From an uncultured Christensenellaceae bacterium (lineage in GTDB: Bacteria > Bacillota > Clostridia > Christensenellales > Christensenellaceae): a DNA stretch of 16,195 bases. The translations under genes and the position numbers were made by a program. The notes beneath the pieces were generated by a model that was not told the origin of the DNA, did no database searches, and worked only from the letters and a program-made list of their open reading frames with translations. This document shows, piece after piece, positions 1 through 6,679 of the stretch (positions are counted from its first letter, which is position 1; the number at the start of each line of letters is the position of its first letter). The DNA lies in NCBI GenBank assembly GCA_934555865.1, contig CAKTFI010000023.1:1-16195 (forward strand). The letters are read 5' to 3'.

Positions 1-372
1 CCCGTAGGTGTGCAGCAGCCGCTCGTGGTAGGCGGTGGCCTCCGGCGTGACCTGATGGCGGACCTCCAGGCCGAGGCGCACATTTTCATACACGGTGCGC
101 CAGGAAAAGAGGTGATCCTTCTGCGGCATGAACCCGATGAGCGGGCTGGGGCCGTGCACCGGCTCGCCTGCGATATAGACCGCGCCGCCGCTCGGCGGGA
201 GCAGCCCGCAGATGATGGAGAGCAGCGTGGACTTTCCGCAGCCGCTGGGGCCGACGATGCTTAAAAACTCTCCCTCGAAAATGTCCATGGATATATCGGA
301 AATGGCCTGGATCTCGCCATTCTTTGCCTGATAATTCAAAGAGACGCCGGAAACATTTACAATTTTATTCAT
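1..372 (-). CDS. ABC transporter ATP-binding protein, nitrate/sulfonate/taurine type (partial)
   Basis: This gene runs off the left window edge; the first 124 codons are present on the minus strand. The protein starts MNKIVNVSGVSLNYQAK. A complete Walker A motif, GPSGCGKST, lies at about residues 41-49, and a Q-loop region, MPQKDHLFSWRTVYENV, at about 83-99. The Q-loop wording and short N-terminus match the SsuB/TauB/NrtD-like ATPases that energise import of nitrate, sulfonates, taurine or thiamine-precursor-like substrates with a membrane permease and a substrate-binding lipoprotein. The signature motif, Walker B and the partner genes lie outside the window, so the substrate cannot be named. 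The start is supported by an SD sequence (AAGGAGG) about 6-7 bases upstream. The gene is transcribed divergently from the RNase J operon. Confidence 0.9.
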   Translation of the reverse strand, partial: MNKIVNVSGVSLNYQAKNGEIQAISDISMDIFEGEFLSIVGPSGCGKSTLLSIICGLLPPSGGAVYIAGEPVHGPSPLIGFMPQKDHLFSWRTVYENVRLGLEVRHQVTPEATAYHERLLHTYG

Positions 373-421
373 GGCAAACCTCCTTACATTGGTTTATAAT
401 ATGGAAAGATGTAAAAATATG

Positions 422-468
422 TGCCCGTTTTGCCGCCCCGGGGCGGGCAATCCAGAAAAAACGGGGCA
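422..468. repeat. nested palindrome in the divergent control region
   Basis: An inner inverted repeat pairs TTGCCGCCCC (430-439) with GGGGCGGGCAA (440-450), with one extra base on the right. An outer repeat pairs TGCCCGTT (422-429) with AACGGGGCA (460-468), again with one bulged base. The structure sits between two divergent genes and its right edge lies 5 bases from the -35 box of the RNase J promoter. It could be an operator or a structured RNA/cruciform. The T/A runs flanking the outer stem are too weak to call a terminator. Confidence 0.5.
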
Positions 469-473
469 GGCAC

Positions 474-502
474 TTAACGAATGCTGTAAAATATGGTATG
501 AT
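474..502 (+). promoter_or_regulatory. sigma-A promoter with extended -10 for the RNase J operon
   Basis: A -35 box TTAACG (474-479) and a -10 box TATGAT (497-502) are separated by 17 bases. TG at 494-495 gives an extended -10 (TGGTATGAT). Transcription would start near 509, leaving a leader of about 40 bases before the TTG start codon at 549. Confidence 0.6.
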
Positions 503-548
503 AAAAAGACAAGATCGCGAATGATATAGAAGTGAGGATAGATTTTAC

Positions 549-2255
549 TTGAGAAACAACAGACAGAAAAGCAGAAATCGGGCGGGGAGCGGCGCAAAGC
601 AGAAGCCGGCCGTCCGCATCATTCCGCTTGGCGGAATCGGAGAGATCGGCAAGAACATGACGGTGGTGGAATACGGCGACGATATGATCGTGATCGACTG
701 CGGCCTCATGTTCCCGGAAGACGACATGCTGGGGATCGACTATGTCATCCCGGATGTGGAATACCTGGAAAAGAACCGGGAAAAGCTGCGGGCGATCCTG
801 CTCACTCACGGGCACGAGGATCATATCGGCGCGACGCCGTATATCCTGCCCAAGTTCTCGGTGCCGGTCTATGGCACAAAATTGACGCTCTCCCTGGTGG
901 AGATCAAGCTGGCAGAGCACGGCGTCAAGAATCAGAAGCTCCAATGCATTGAACCGGGCAGCCGGGTGAAGTGCGGCGTGTTCGAGGTGGAATTCATTAA
1001 AGTCAGCCACAGCATCGACGACGCGGTCGCATTGGCGATCCACACGCCGGAAGGGACGCTCGTGCACACGGGCGACTTCAAGATCGACTTTACGCCGATC
1101 GATGGCAAGGTAGCGGACATCCAGCGCTTTACGGAGCTCGGCAAGGAGGGCGTGCTGGCGCTCATGTCGGACAGCACGAACGCGGAAAACAAGGGCTATA
1201 CCATCTCGGAGCGCAGCGTCGGGCAGAGCTTTGAAAAGTATTTTTCCGAGGCCAAGGGGCGCATCGTCATCGCGACCTTCGCCTCGAATGTGCACCGCCT
1301 GCAGCAGGTCGTGGATGTCGCAAAGAAGTACAACCGCAAGATCTGCCTCACCGGGCGCAGCATCCTGCGCATCACAAGCGTCGCCAAGGAGCTCGGCTAT
1401 CTGGACATCCCGGAAAAGATGATCGTGGAGATGGACGAGATCGACCGCGTGCGCGACAACAAGATTGTCATCCTGGCGACGGGCAGCCAGGGCGAGCCGA
1501 TGTCTGGCCTTGTGCGCATGGCGGAGGGCGAGCATTCCAAGTTGAGCGTCAAGCAGGGCGACCTGGTCATCCTGTCCTCGTCCTCCATCCCCGGCAACGA
1601 AAAGAACATCTCGCATGTCATCAACCTGCTGTACCGGCAGGGCGCGCGCGTCGTCTATGGCGAAATGGCGCAGGTGCATGTGTCCGGCCACGCCTGCCAG
1701 GAGGAATTGAAGCTCATGCTGGCGATGGTCAAGCCGCAATACTTCATCCCGGTGCATGGCGAGGAACGGCATCTCTATAGCCACGCCAACCTGGCCTATG
1801 ACATGGGTATCAAGCACCGCAATGTGTTCATCCCGCAGCTCGGATTGCCGATCGAATTGCGGCAGAAGAGCGCCAAATACGGCGAAGCGGTGGAATCCGG
1901 CATCGTCATGATCGACGGGCTGGGGGTCGGCGATGTCGGCAGCGCCGTCCTGAAGGACCGGCAGGTGCTTTCGCAGGACGGCCTGTTCGTCGTCGTGCTA
2001 ACGCTTTCGCGCGGGCAGAAGGGCCTGGTCTCCGACCCGGAGATCCTCTCCCGCGGGTTCGTCTATGTGAAAGAGGCGGAGGACCTGATGACGCACGCCA
2101 AGAAGGTGATCACGCGCACGGTGAACGAGTGCATGGGCGGCCGTGGCAGCAACTGGTCGACTATCAAGAGCAAGGTCAAGAGCGCGCTCTCCTCGTACCT
2201 GTATAACAAGACGAAGCGCAGCCCGATGATCCTGCCCATCATCATCGAAGTGTAA
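549..2255 (+). CDS. rnjA: Ribonuclease J
   Basis: RNase J is a zinc-dependent metallo-beta-lactamase/beta-CASP ribonuclease with 5'-to-3' exonuclease and endonuclease activity, central to mRNA decay and rRNA maturation in Bacillota. The protein is 568 residues, close to the usual 555. Visible motifs are THGHEDH (86-92), VSHSIDD (152-158), HTGDFK (173-178), SDSTNAENKG (207-216), GSQGEPMSG (312-320), SGHA (379-382) and PVHGE (401-405), so the active-site set is complete. The first 20 residues are basic and low-complexity. The start is TTG at 549, the first usable start after a GTGAGGA sequence about 10 bases upstream; no ATG in a good position precedes the conserved AVRIIPLGGIGEIGKN. J1 and J2 cannot be told apart here. 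It is followed at 23 bases by the ylbF-like gene. Confidence 0.96.
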   Translation: MRNNRQKSRNRAGSGAKQKPAVRIIPLGGIGEIGKNMTVVEYGDDMIVIDCGLMFPEDDMLGIDYVIPDVEYLEKNREKLRAILLTHGHEDHIGATPYILPKFSVPVYGTKLTLSLVEIKLAEHGVKNQKLQCIEPGSRVKCGVFEVEFIKVSHSIDDAVALAIHTPEGTLVHTGDFKIDFTPIDGKVADIQRFTELGKEGVLALMSDSTNAENKGYTISERSVGQSFEKYFSEAKGRIVIATFASNVHRLQQVVDVAKKYNRKICLTGRSILRITSVAKELGYLDIPEKMIVEMDEIDRVRDNKIVILATGSQGEPMSGLVRMAEGEHSKLSVKQGDLVILSSSSIPGNEKNISHVINLLYRQGARVVYGEMAQVHVSGHACQEELKLMLAMVKPQYFIPVHGEERHLYSHANLAYDMGIKHRNVFIPQLGLPIELRQKSAKYGEAVESGIVMIDGLGVGDVGSAVLKDRQVLSQDGLFVVVLTLSRGQKGLVSDPEILSRGFVYVKEAEDLMTHAKKVITRTVNECMGGRGSNWSTIKSKVKSALSSYLYNKTKRSPMILPIIIEV

Positions 2256-2278
2256 GGGCAGCAAAGGAGGAAACGGAA

Positions 2279-2629
2279 ATGTATGTATATGATCGCGCCA
2301 ATCAGCTGGCGGCGGACATTCGCGAGAGCGAGGAATTCCGGGCGTATAAGGCACTGAAGGACGAACTCTATGCCGACGCGGGCACGAAATCCATGCTCCG
2401 GCAGTATAAGCAGGCGCAGTTCGAGGCGCAGGCGATGCTGATGTCCTCTCAGCAGCCCAGCGAGGAACAGATGGACAAGTTAAAAAAGCTGGGCGAGGTG
2501 CTGGCCTTCAACCCCAAGGTGACGGAATTCTTCGCCGCGGAGTATAAGTTCAACACGATCATTTCGGACATTTATAAGATCATCGGAGACGCCTGCGAAT
2601 TGGAGACCGGACTGTTCGATCAGGAATGA
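2279..2629 (+). CDS. YlbF/YmcA family regulator
   Basis: The 116-residue protein matches the small, all-helical YlbF/YmcA (com_ylbF) family: N-terminal YDRANQLAADIRESEEFRAY, a central helix ending in QAMLMSSQQPSEEQ, then FNPKVTEFFAAEYKFNTIISDIY. In Bacillus subtilis, YlbF, YmcA and YaaT form the Y-complex, which affects RNase Y-dependent mRNA maturation as well as competence and sporulation. Whether this homolog forms such a complex is inferred. An excellent SD (AAAGGAGG, 2263-2270) lies 8 bases before the ATG. Placement directly after RNase J, in the same direction, fits an RNA-decay role. No cysteine-rich cluster motif is evident; there is a single Cys near the C-terminus. Confidence 0.88.
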   Translation: MYVYDRANQLAADIRESEEFRAYKALKDELYADAGTKSMLRQYKQAQFEAQAMLMSSQQPSEEQMDKLKKLGEVLAFNPKVTEFFAAEYKFNTIISDIYKIIGDACELETGLFDQE

Positions 2630-2665
2630 CCGGACGCCTTCGAAGATAGAGGAGAAACAGGAAAG

Positions 2666-3988
2666 ATGGACAAGCATACGCAACGGCGATCGATTAAGCC
2701 GGTGGAATACGAAGAGGAACAGGCGCCGGCGGCAAAGCCGGCGCCGCAGCCGGCCAAGAAGTCCCGGCAGCTGCACGCGCCGGTGATCGAGCCGCACTCG
2801 CAGGCGCAGCCGCCCAAGGCAAAGGCGAAAAAGCTTTTTTTAAAGCGCCCTTCCGCCCCGCGGGGCAATGCGGAGGGGGACGCGATGCAGGGCGTGAAGT
2901 CCAGCCTGCTGCGCACGGCGATCACGCTGGCGGCGAGCCTTTTGATCGTGGTCGTGCTGGGCTTTGGCGTGTATACCTTTGCCTATAAGCACTATATCGC
3001 GCCGGTCGACGCCAACAGCACCGAGGAGATCACGGTGGTCATCGGCAAGAACGACAGCCTAAAGGCGATCGCCAAGAAATTGCAGGAGGCGGGCGTCATC
3101 CGCAGCAGCACGATCTTCAAATACTATGTGGACTTTTCGGACATGAGCACCAAGCTGCTGGCCGGGAAATTCACGCTGTCGCCCAGCATGACCTATGACG
3201 ACATCATCAATGTCCTAAAACGGCCGTCTGTGGCGCAGACCTCCACGCGCGTGACGCTGGTGGAAGGCATCCTCATCAAGGAGATGATTCCGAAGCTGGA
3301 AAACGAAGGTGTGCTGGATGCGGGCAGCTCAAAATTTTCGGATGCCATCACTTCCGGGGCGAATTACAGCAAGTACTGGTTCATCCAGGAGGTGCTGGAC
3401 AAGGAAGCGTCCCAGTCCGAGCATCGCACCTATATGCTCGAGGGCTACCTCTTCCCAGACACCTACGACTTCTACATCTCGTCGGATCCGGACGCGGTCG
3501 CGACCAAGATGTTGGATCGTTTTCAAGAGATCTACACCGAGGATTATAAGAAACGCGCGCAGGAGCTCGGCATGAGCACGGACGAGGTCGTCATCCTGGC
3601 GTCTATCATCGAAAAGGAAGCCGGCAAGACGGAGGACTTTGCCAAGGTCTCCGCAGTGTTCCACAACCGGTTGAACAAGAACATGAAGCTGCAATCCTGC
3701 GCGACGCATCAGTACTTCATGACGGAAAAGAAATTCACCTATAACGCGGAAGAACTGAAGATCGCCTCGCCCTATAACACCTATCAAAACGAAGGGCTGC
3801 CGATCGGGCCGATCTGTAACCCGGGCAAGGCGGCGATCGAAGCGGCGCTTTGGCCGAACGAGCAGTTCCTGGCAGAGGGCTATCTGTACTTCTGCGCCGG
3901 CGACCCGGCGGAGGGCACGACCGTGTTCGCCAAGACCTATGAGGAACATCAGGCGAATGTGGCGAAGTACAGCCCGCTTTGGAACTGA
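2666..3988 (+). CDS. mltG: Endolytic murein transglycosylase MltG (YceG-like)
   Basis: MltG cleaves nascent glycan strands at the membrane and is thought to set glycan chain length during peptidoglycan synthesis. The protein is 440 residues. Residues 1-80 form a cytoplasmic Pro/Ala/Lys-rich tail, and one transmembrane segment spans about 84-106 (AITLAASLLIVVVLGFGVYTF). A LysM-like subdomain follows (about 122-190, with DSLKAIAKKLQEAGVI), then the catalytic YceG domain. Family motifs are LEGYLFPDTYDF (258-269), LASIIEKEAG (311-320, containing the presumed catalytic glutamate), VFHNRLNKNMKLQS (331-344) and NEGLPIGPICNPG (375-387). The usual D-P-T segment after LQS reads C-A-T here. The SD is AGGAAAG or the more distant GAGGAG. 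The gene overlaps or abuts the U32 gene, a pairing also seen in B. subtilis (yrrL next to U32 genes yrrN/yrrO). Confidence 0.94.
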   Translation: MDKHTQRRSIKPVEYEEEQAPAAKPAPQPAKKSRQLHAPVIEPHSQAQPPKAKAKKLFLKRPSAPRGNAEGDAMQGVKSSLLRTAITLAASLLIVVVLGFGVYTFAYKHYIAPVDANSTEEITVVIGKNDSLKAIAKKLQEAGVIRSSTIFKYYVDFSDMSTKLLAGKFTLSPSMTYDDIINVLKRPSVAQTSTRVTLVEGILIKEMIPKLENEGVLDAGSSKFSDAITSGANYSKYWFIQEVLDKEASQSEHRTYMLEGYLFPDTYDFYISSDPDAVATKMLDRFQEIYTEDYKKRAQELGMSTDEVVILASIIEKEAGKTEDFAKVSAVFHNRLNKNMKLQSCATHQYFMTEKKFTYNAEELKIASPYNTYQNEGLPIGPICNPGKAAIEAALWPNEQFLAEGYLYFCAGDPAEGTTVFAKTYEEHQANVAKYSPLWN

Positions 3989-3990
3989 GC

Positions 3991-5223
3991 ATGCAGAAAC
4001 GGACTGTAGAGCTGCTGGCGCCCGCGGGGAACATGGAGTGCCTGGACACGGCGCTGCGCTTTGGCGCGGACGCGGTGTACTTGGCCGGCAAAAAGTTCGG
4101 CCTGCGAGCGTTTGCGGAGAATTTTTCGGAAGAAGAATTGCGCTTGGCCGTAAAAAAGGCGCACGCGCTGCATAGGAAGGTCTATGTGACCGTCAATTCG
4201 CTCTTCCACAACGATGAATTTGCGGGGCTCTCGGACTATCTCGCCTTCCTCCGGGACATCGGGACGGACGCGGTGATCGTGTCCGACCCCGGGGTGTTCG
4301 GCATGTGCCGCGAGGCGGGGCTGGCCGTGCATATCAGCACGCAGATGAGCACGATGAACTACAAAAGCGCGGCGTTTTGGCATGCCGCGGGCGCGGAGCG
4401 CGTCGTGCTCGCGCGGGAGGTCTCTCTGGCGGAGATCCGCGAGATGCGCGAGAAGATCCCGGCGGATCTGGAGTTGGAGGCATTTATCCACGGCGCGATG
4501 TGCGTCGCCTATTCGGGGCGGTGCCTGCTCTCGGCCGTGCTCACGGGGCGGAGCAGCAACAAGGGCGCCTGTGCGCAGCCCTGCCGGTGGCGCTTTGCGC
4601 TCAACGAGGCGCAGTACCCCGGCGAATATTTCCCGATCTTCGAGGACGGGCGGGAAACCTTCCTGCTCAATTCCAAGGACCTCATGATGATCGAGCACAT
4701 CCCGGAATTGGTGGAGGCAGGCGTCGCCTCCTTTAAGATTGAGGGGCGGATGAAGTCGCAATACTATGTGGCGGCGGTCGTGCATGCCTACCGGCGGGCG
4801 CTGGACGCCTATCTGGCCGACCCGGCGGGCTATGTGCTGGACCCGCAGCTGGTGCGCGACCTCAAGGACTGTGCGACGCGCGGCTTCACGACGGGGTTCT
4901 ATTTCGACCGTGCGGAGGGGGCGTCGGACATCTACCGCCTGCCGCAGGAGCGGGACTATGTCTTTTGCGGCGTCGTCCGGCAGGCGCCGGATGCGCAGGG
5001 ACGGGTACTGGTGGAGCAGCGCAACAAGTTCCAATTGGGCGACAGCCTTGGCGTGCTCTCACCGCATGCGGAAGGGTTGGAATTTTCGGTGGAACAGATC
5101 TGGGACGCCGAGGGAGCGCCGCGGGAGAGCGCGCCGCACCCGCAGGAGCTAATATATGTCGCCTGCTCGTTTGCGCTGCAGCCGGGCGACCTGCTTCGGA
5201 TCCGGCGAAAAGAACAAAACTAA
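3991..5223 (+). CDS. U32 family peptidase-like protein (tRNA/rRNA hydroxylation-type)
   Basis: The 410-residue protein starts MQKRTVELLAPAGNME, the classic U32 N-terminus. The family signature EAFIHGAMCVAYSGRCLLS at 163-181 fits the PROSITE-style pattern completely. GACAQPCRW (192-200) supplies two more cysteines, so C171, C178, C194 and C198 could bind an iron-sulfur cluster. Members studied in recent years (TrhP, RlhA) are RNA hydroxylation enzymes rather than proteases; in B. subtilis the mltG-adjacent U32 proteins YrrN/YrrO act in tRNA wobble 5-hydroxyuridine formation. The same role is inferred from context. I chose ATG 3991 over in-frame TTG 3979 because 3979 overlaps the mltG stop and adds only four non-conserved residues. 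The last eight codons lie in the left arm of the large inverted repeat before sigK. Confidence 0.9.
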   Translation: MQKRTVELLAPAGNMECLDTALRFGADAVYLAGKKFGLRAFAENFSEEELRLAVKKAHALHRKVYVTVNSLFHNDEFAGLSDYLAFLRDIGTDAVIVSDPGVFGMCREAGLAVHISTQMSTMNYKSAAFWHAAGAERVVLAREVSLAEIREMREKIPADLELEAFIHGAMCVAYSGRCLLSAVLTGRSSNKGACAQPCRWRFALNEAQYPGEYFPIFEDGRETFLLNSKDLMMIEHIPELVEAGVASFKIEGRMKSQYYVAAVVHAYRRALDAYLADPAGYVLDPQLVRDLKDCATRGFTTGFYFDRAEGASDIYRLPQERDYVFCGVVRQAPDAQGRVLVEQRNKFQLGDSLGVLSPHAEGLEFSVEQIWDAEGAPRESAPHPQELIYVACSFALQPGDLLRIRRKEQN

Positions 5224-5252
5224 GAAAATTCCCGGAAAACGGGGCATAGAAA
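5224..5252 (+). promoter_or_regulatory. candidate sigma-E-type sporulation promoter for sigK
   Basis: GAAAATT (5224-5230) matches 6 of 7 positions of the sigma-E -35 consensus (KMATATT). After a 14-base spacer, CATAGAAA (5245-5252) matches 6 of 8 positions of the -10 consensus (CATACAHT). In B. subtilis sigK is transcribed by sigma-E RNA polymerase. Transcription would begin near 5258-5260, inside the left arm of the inverted repeat, so this transcript would lack the left arm. The match is partial and the sequence is shared with the hairpin. Confidence 0.35.
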
Positions 5253-5286
5253 TAGACCAACGAGAAAGGAAAGTTGGTCTATTTTT
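5250..5286 (+). terminator. intrinsic-terminator-like hairpin after the U32 gene
   Basis: A perfect 12-bp stem pairs AAATAGACCAAC (5250-5261) with GTTGGTCTATTT (5273-5284) around an 11-base loop, with T at 5282-5286. This is terminator-like for the RNase J-to-U32 operon, but the T run ends exactly at the sigK ATG and the stem is the apex of the larger inverted repeat. It may act as terminator, translational gate or both. Confidence 0.55.
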
Positions 5287-5997
5287 ATGTTTTTCTGGGA
5301 ATGGATTCGGAACCTGTTCTTTTTTGCCGGATATCTGCGCGGCGGCGGGGAGAGCTTCAAAAAGCCGCTCTCTCCGAAGGAGGAAAAGCGCTATGTCGCC
5401 GCCTGGATGGAGGGCGACGAGCGCGCCAAGGAGGTCTTGATCGAGCGCAACCTGCGCCTGGTCGCACATATTGCAAAGAAGTATGCCTCTACCGGCGTGG
5501 AGATGGAGGACCTGATCTCGATCGGCACGATCGGGCTCATCAAGGGCATCCATACCTTCCGCCCGGAAAAGAGCAGCCAGCTGGTCGTGTATACGGCGCG
5601 CTGCATCGAAAACGAGATCCGCATGTATCTGCGGGCGGACCGCAAAAATGTGCCCGCCTATTCGCTCGGCGACACGATCGGGGAGGATAAGGACGGCAAC
5701 CCGGTGCTGCTCATGGATATGCTGCGCGCGCCGGGCAGTGAGGTCGGCGAAACGGTGGAGCTGCATCTGCAGACCGAGCAGATGCGCCGCGCGATGGGAG
5801 AGGTGCTGGACGCGCGGGAACAGCGGGTGATCGCGGCCCGCTATGGGCTGGGCGGCGACCGGCCGGTGCCGCAGCGGCTGCTGGCCCGGGAGCTCGGGAT
5901 CTCCCGGTCGTATGTCTCGCGGATCGAGAAGCGCGCACTGCATAAACTGCGCGCGGCGATGCAGAAAAGCGGCTTCCAAAACGCGCCAGAGGTATGA
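5287..5997 (+). CDS. sigK: RNA polymerase sporulation sigma factor SigK
   Basis: Sigma-K directs late mother-cell gene expression (coat, cortex, maturation). The protein is 236 residues and uninterrupted. It starts MFFWEWIRNLFFFAGYLRGG, an aromatic and hydrophobic pro-sequence like that of pro-sigma-K but about 15 residues before the YLR position rather than about 20. Region 2 shows LIERNLRLVAHIAKKY (51-66), DLISIGTIGLIKGI (75-88) and ARCIENEIRMYLR (104-116). Region 4 shows ARELGISRSYVSRIEKRALHKL (200-221), which fits sigma-K better than sigma-E. The start ATG directly follows a hairpin T-run. The nearest SD (AAAGGA, 5265-5270) is in the hairpin loop, 16 bases away, longer than usual; an in-frame ATT at 5281 would give 10-base spacing, but ATG is preferred. 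No skin-like insertion is present. Confidence 0.92.
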   Translation: MFFWEWIRNLFFFAGYLRGGGESFKKPLSPKEEKRYVAAWMEGDERAKEVLIERNLRLVAHIAKKYASTGVEMEDLISIGTIGLIKGIHTFRPEKSSQLVVYTARCIENEIRMYLRADRKNVPAYSLGDTIGEDKDGNPVLLMDMLRAPGSEVGETVELHLQTEQMRRAMGEVLDAREQRVIAARYGLGGDRPVPQRLLARELGISRSYVSRIEKRALHKLRAAMQKSGFQNAPEV

Positions 5998-6029
5998 TAT
6001 ACTAAAGAAAAAAGAAAGGCTGACTGTTT

Positions 6030-6650
6030 ATGGACACTTCAATTCGCGCGCAGATGCTCGCGGCCTATAAAGATAATTTTTGCGAACTGCTCCGGGAGAC
6101 GGGCCGAGAGCATATCGAGGACCTGATCCGCTGGCTGGAGGAGGAGACGGACTTTTTCACGGCGCCGGCCAGCACCAAGACGCACGGCGCGTATGAGGGC
6201 GGGCTGCTCATCCACAGCCTGTCGGTATACAAGATCCTCCTCAACTTCTCCAAGAACATCCCCAATGTGAGGAAGGACTCGATCATCCTCTCGGCGCTGC
6301 TGCACGACCTGTGCAAGGTGAATTTCTATGTCAAGGGCGTGCGCAATGTCAAGATCCCGGGCGAGCGCCGCTGGGAAGAGGTGGAGGTGTATAACATCGA
6401 GGACACCCTCCCGCTCGGGCACGGGGAAAAGTCGGTGTATATGGCGATGAAGTACATCCCGCTCACCGACGAGGAGGCGATGGCGATCCGCTGGCACATG
6501 GGCGGGTATGACGACGCGGCGCGTTCCTATGTCGGCGGGATGGCGCAGGCGGCGGCCTACCGGAAATACCCGCTGGCGGCGGCGCTCGCGATGGCGGATA
6601 TGTACGACACTTACATCATCGACGCCAACAAGCAGGACGCAAAGGCATAA
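6030..6650 (+). CDS. HD-domain phosphohydrolase-like protein
   Basis: The 206-residue protein carries HD-superfamily metal ligands in the expected order: H62 in GGLLIHSLSVY, H92-D93 in ALLHDLCKV, H131 in GHGEKS, H156 in IRWHMGG and D190 in AMADMYDTY. This superfamily includes nucleotidases, cyclic-nucleotide phosphodiesterases and the YhaM-type 3' exoribonuclease. No nucleic-acid-binding domain is present and the substrate is unknown. The ATG follows a weak GAAAGG SD with a longish spacer. It lies 32 bases after sigK. A possible -10 (TATACT, 5998-6003) at the sigK stop, with a poor -35, could give it its own transcription. It ends at a strong GC hairpin. Confidence 0.85.
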   Translation: MDTSIRAQMLAAYKDNFCELLRETGREHIEDLIRWLEEETDFFTAPASTKTHGAYEGGLLIHSLSVYKILLNFSKNIPNVRKDSIILSALLHDLCKVNFYVKGVRNVKIPGERRWEEVEVYNIEDTLPLGHGEKSVYMAMKYIPLTDEEAMAIRWHMGGYDDAARSYVGGMAQAAAYRKYPLAAALAMADMYDTYIIDANKQDAKA

Positions 6651-6654
6651 AAGT

Positions 6655-6679
6655 GGCCGCCCCGGGGGGCGGCCTTCTT
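6655..6679. terminator. bidirectional GC-rich terminator
   Basis: GGCCGCCC (6655-6662) pairs with GGGCGGCC (6667-6674) around a 4-base loop. It is followed by TTCTT on the plus strand and, on the minus strand, by ACTTTTATG. It lies between the convergent HD gene (ends 6650) and CDF gene (ends 6678), so it can end both transcripts; it just abuts the CDF stop codon. Confidence 0.8.

Larger units (their letters stand above)
5200..5332. repeat. large imperfect inverted repeat spanning the U32 gene end and sigK start
   Basis: Three blocks pair in order. 5245-5261 pairs with 5273-5289 (16 of 17 identical as reverse complement). 5228-5239 pairs with 5291-5302 (11 of 12). 5200-5216 pairs with 5315-5332 (one extra base on the right). 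The apical loop is 5262-5272 (GAGAAAGGAAA). The internal loops are 5240-5244 opposite 5290, and 5217-5227 opposite 5303-5314. In plus-strand RNA each of the three mismatches inside blocks becomes G-U (G5249-U5285, G5234-U5296, G5207-U5324), giving 46 pairs with a single bulged U at 5325. The U32 stop codon (5221-5223) lies in an internal loop and the sigK ATG (5287-5289) in the stem. The pairing is read directly from the sequence; its function is inferred. Confidence 0.85.

Noticed and set aside
474..1817. 447-residue open frame on the minus strand opposite RNase J
   Set aside because: It is a shadow of the high-G+C RNase J gene: composition is His/Arg/Asp-rich, no domain is recognisable, and it has no SD. 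It also overlaps the operon promoter.
3949..5034. 361-residue open frame on the minus strand opposite the U32 gene
   Set aside because: Arg/His-rich low-plausibility product fully antisense to a well-conserved gene; it is explained by codon bias.
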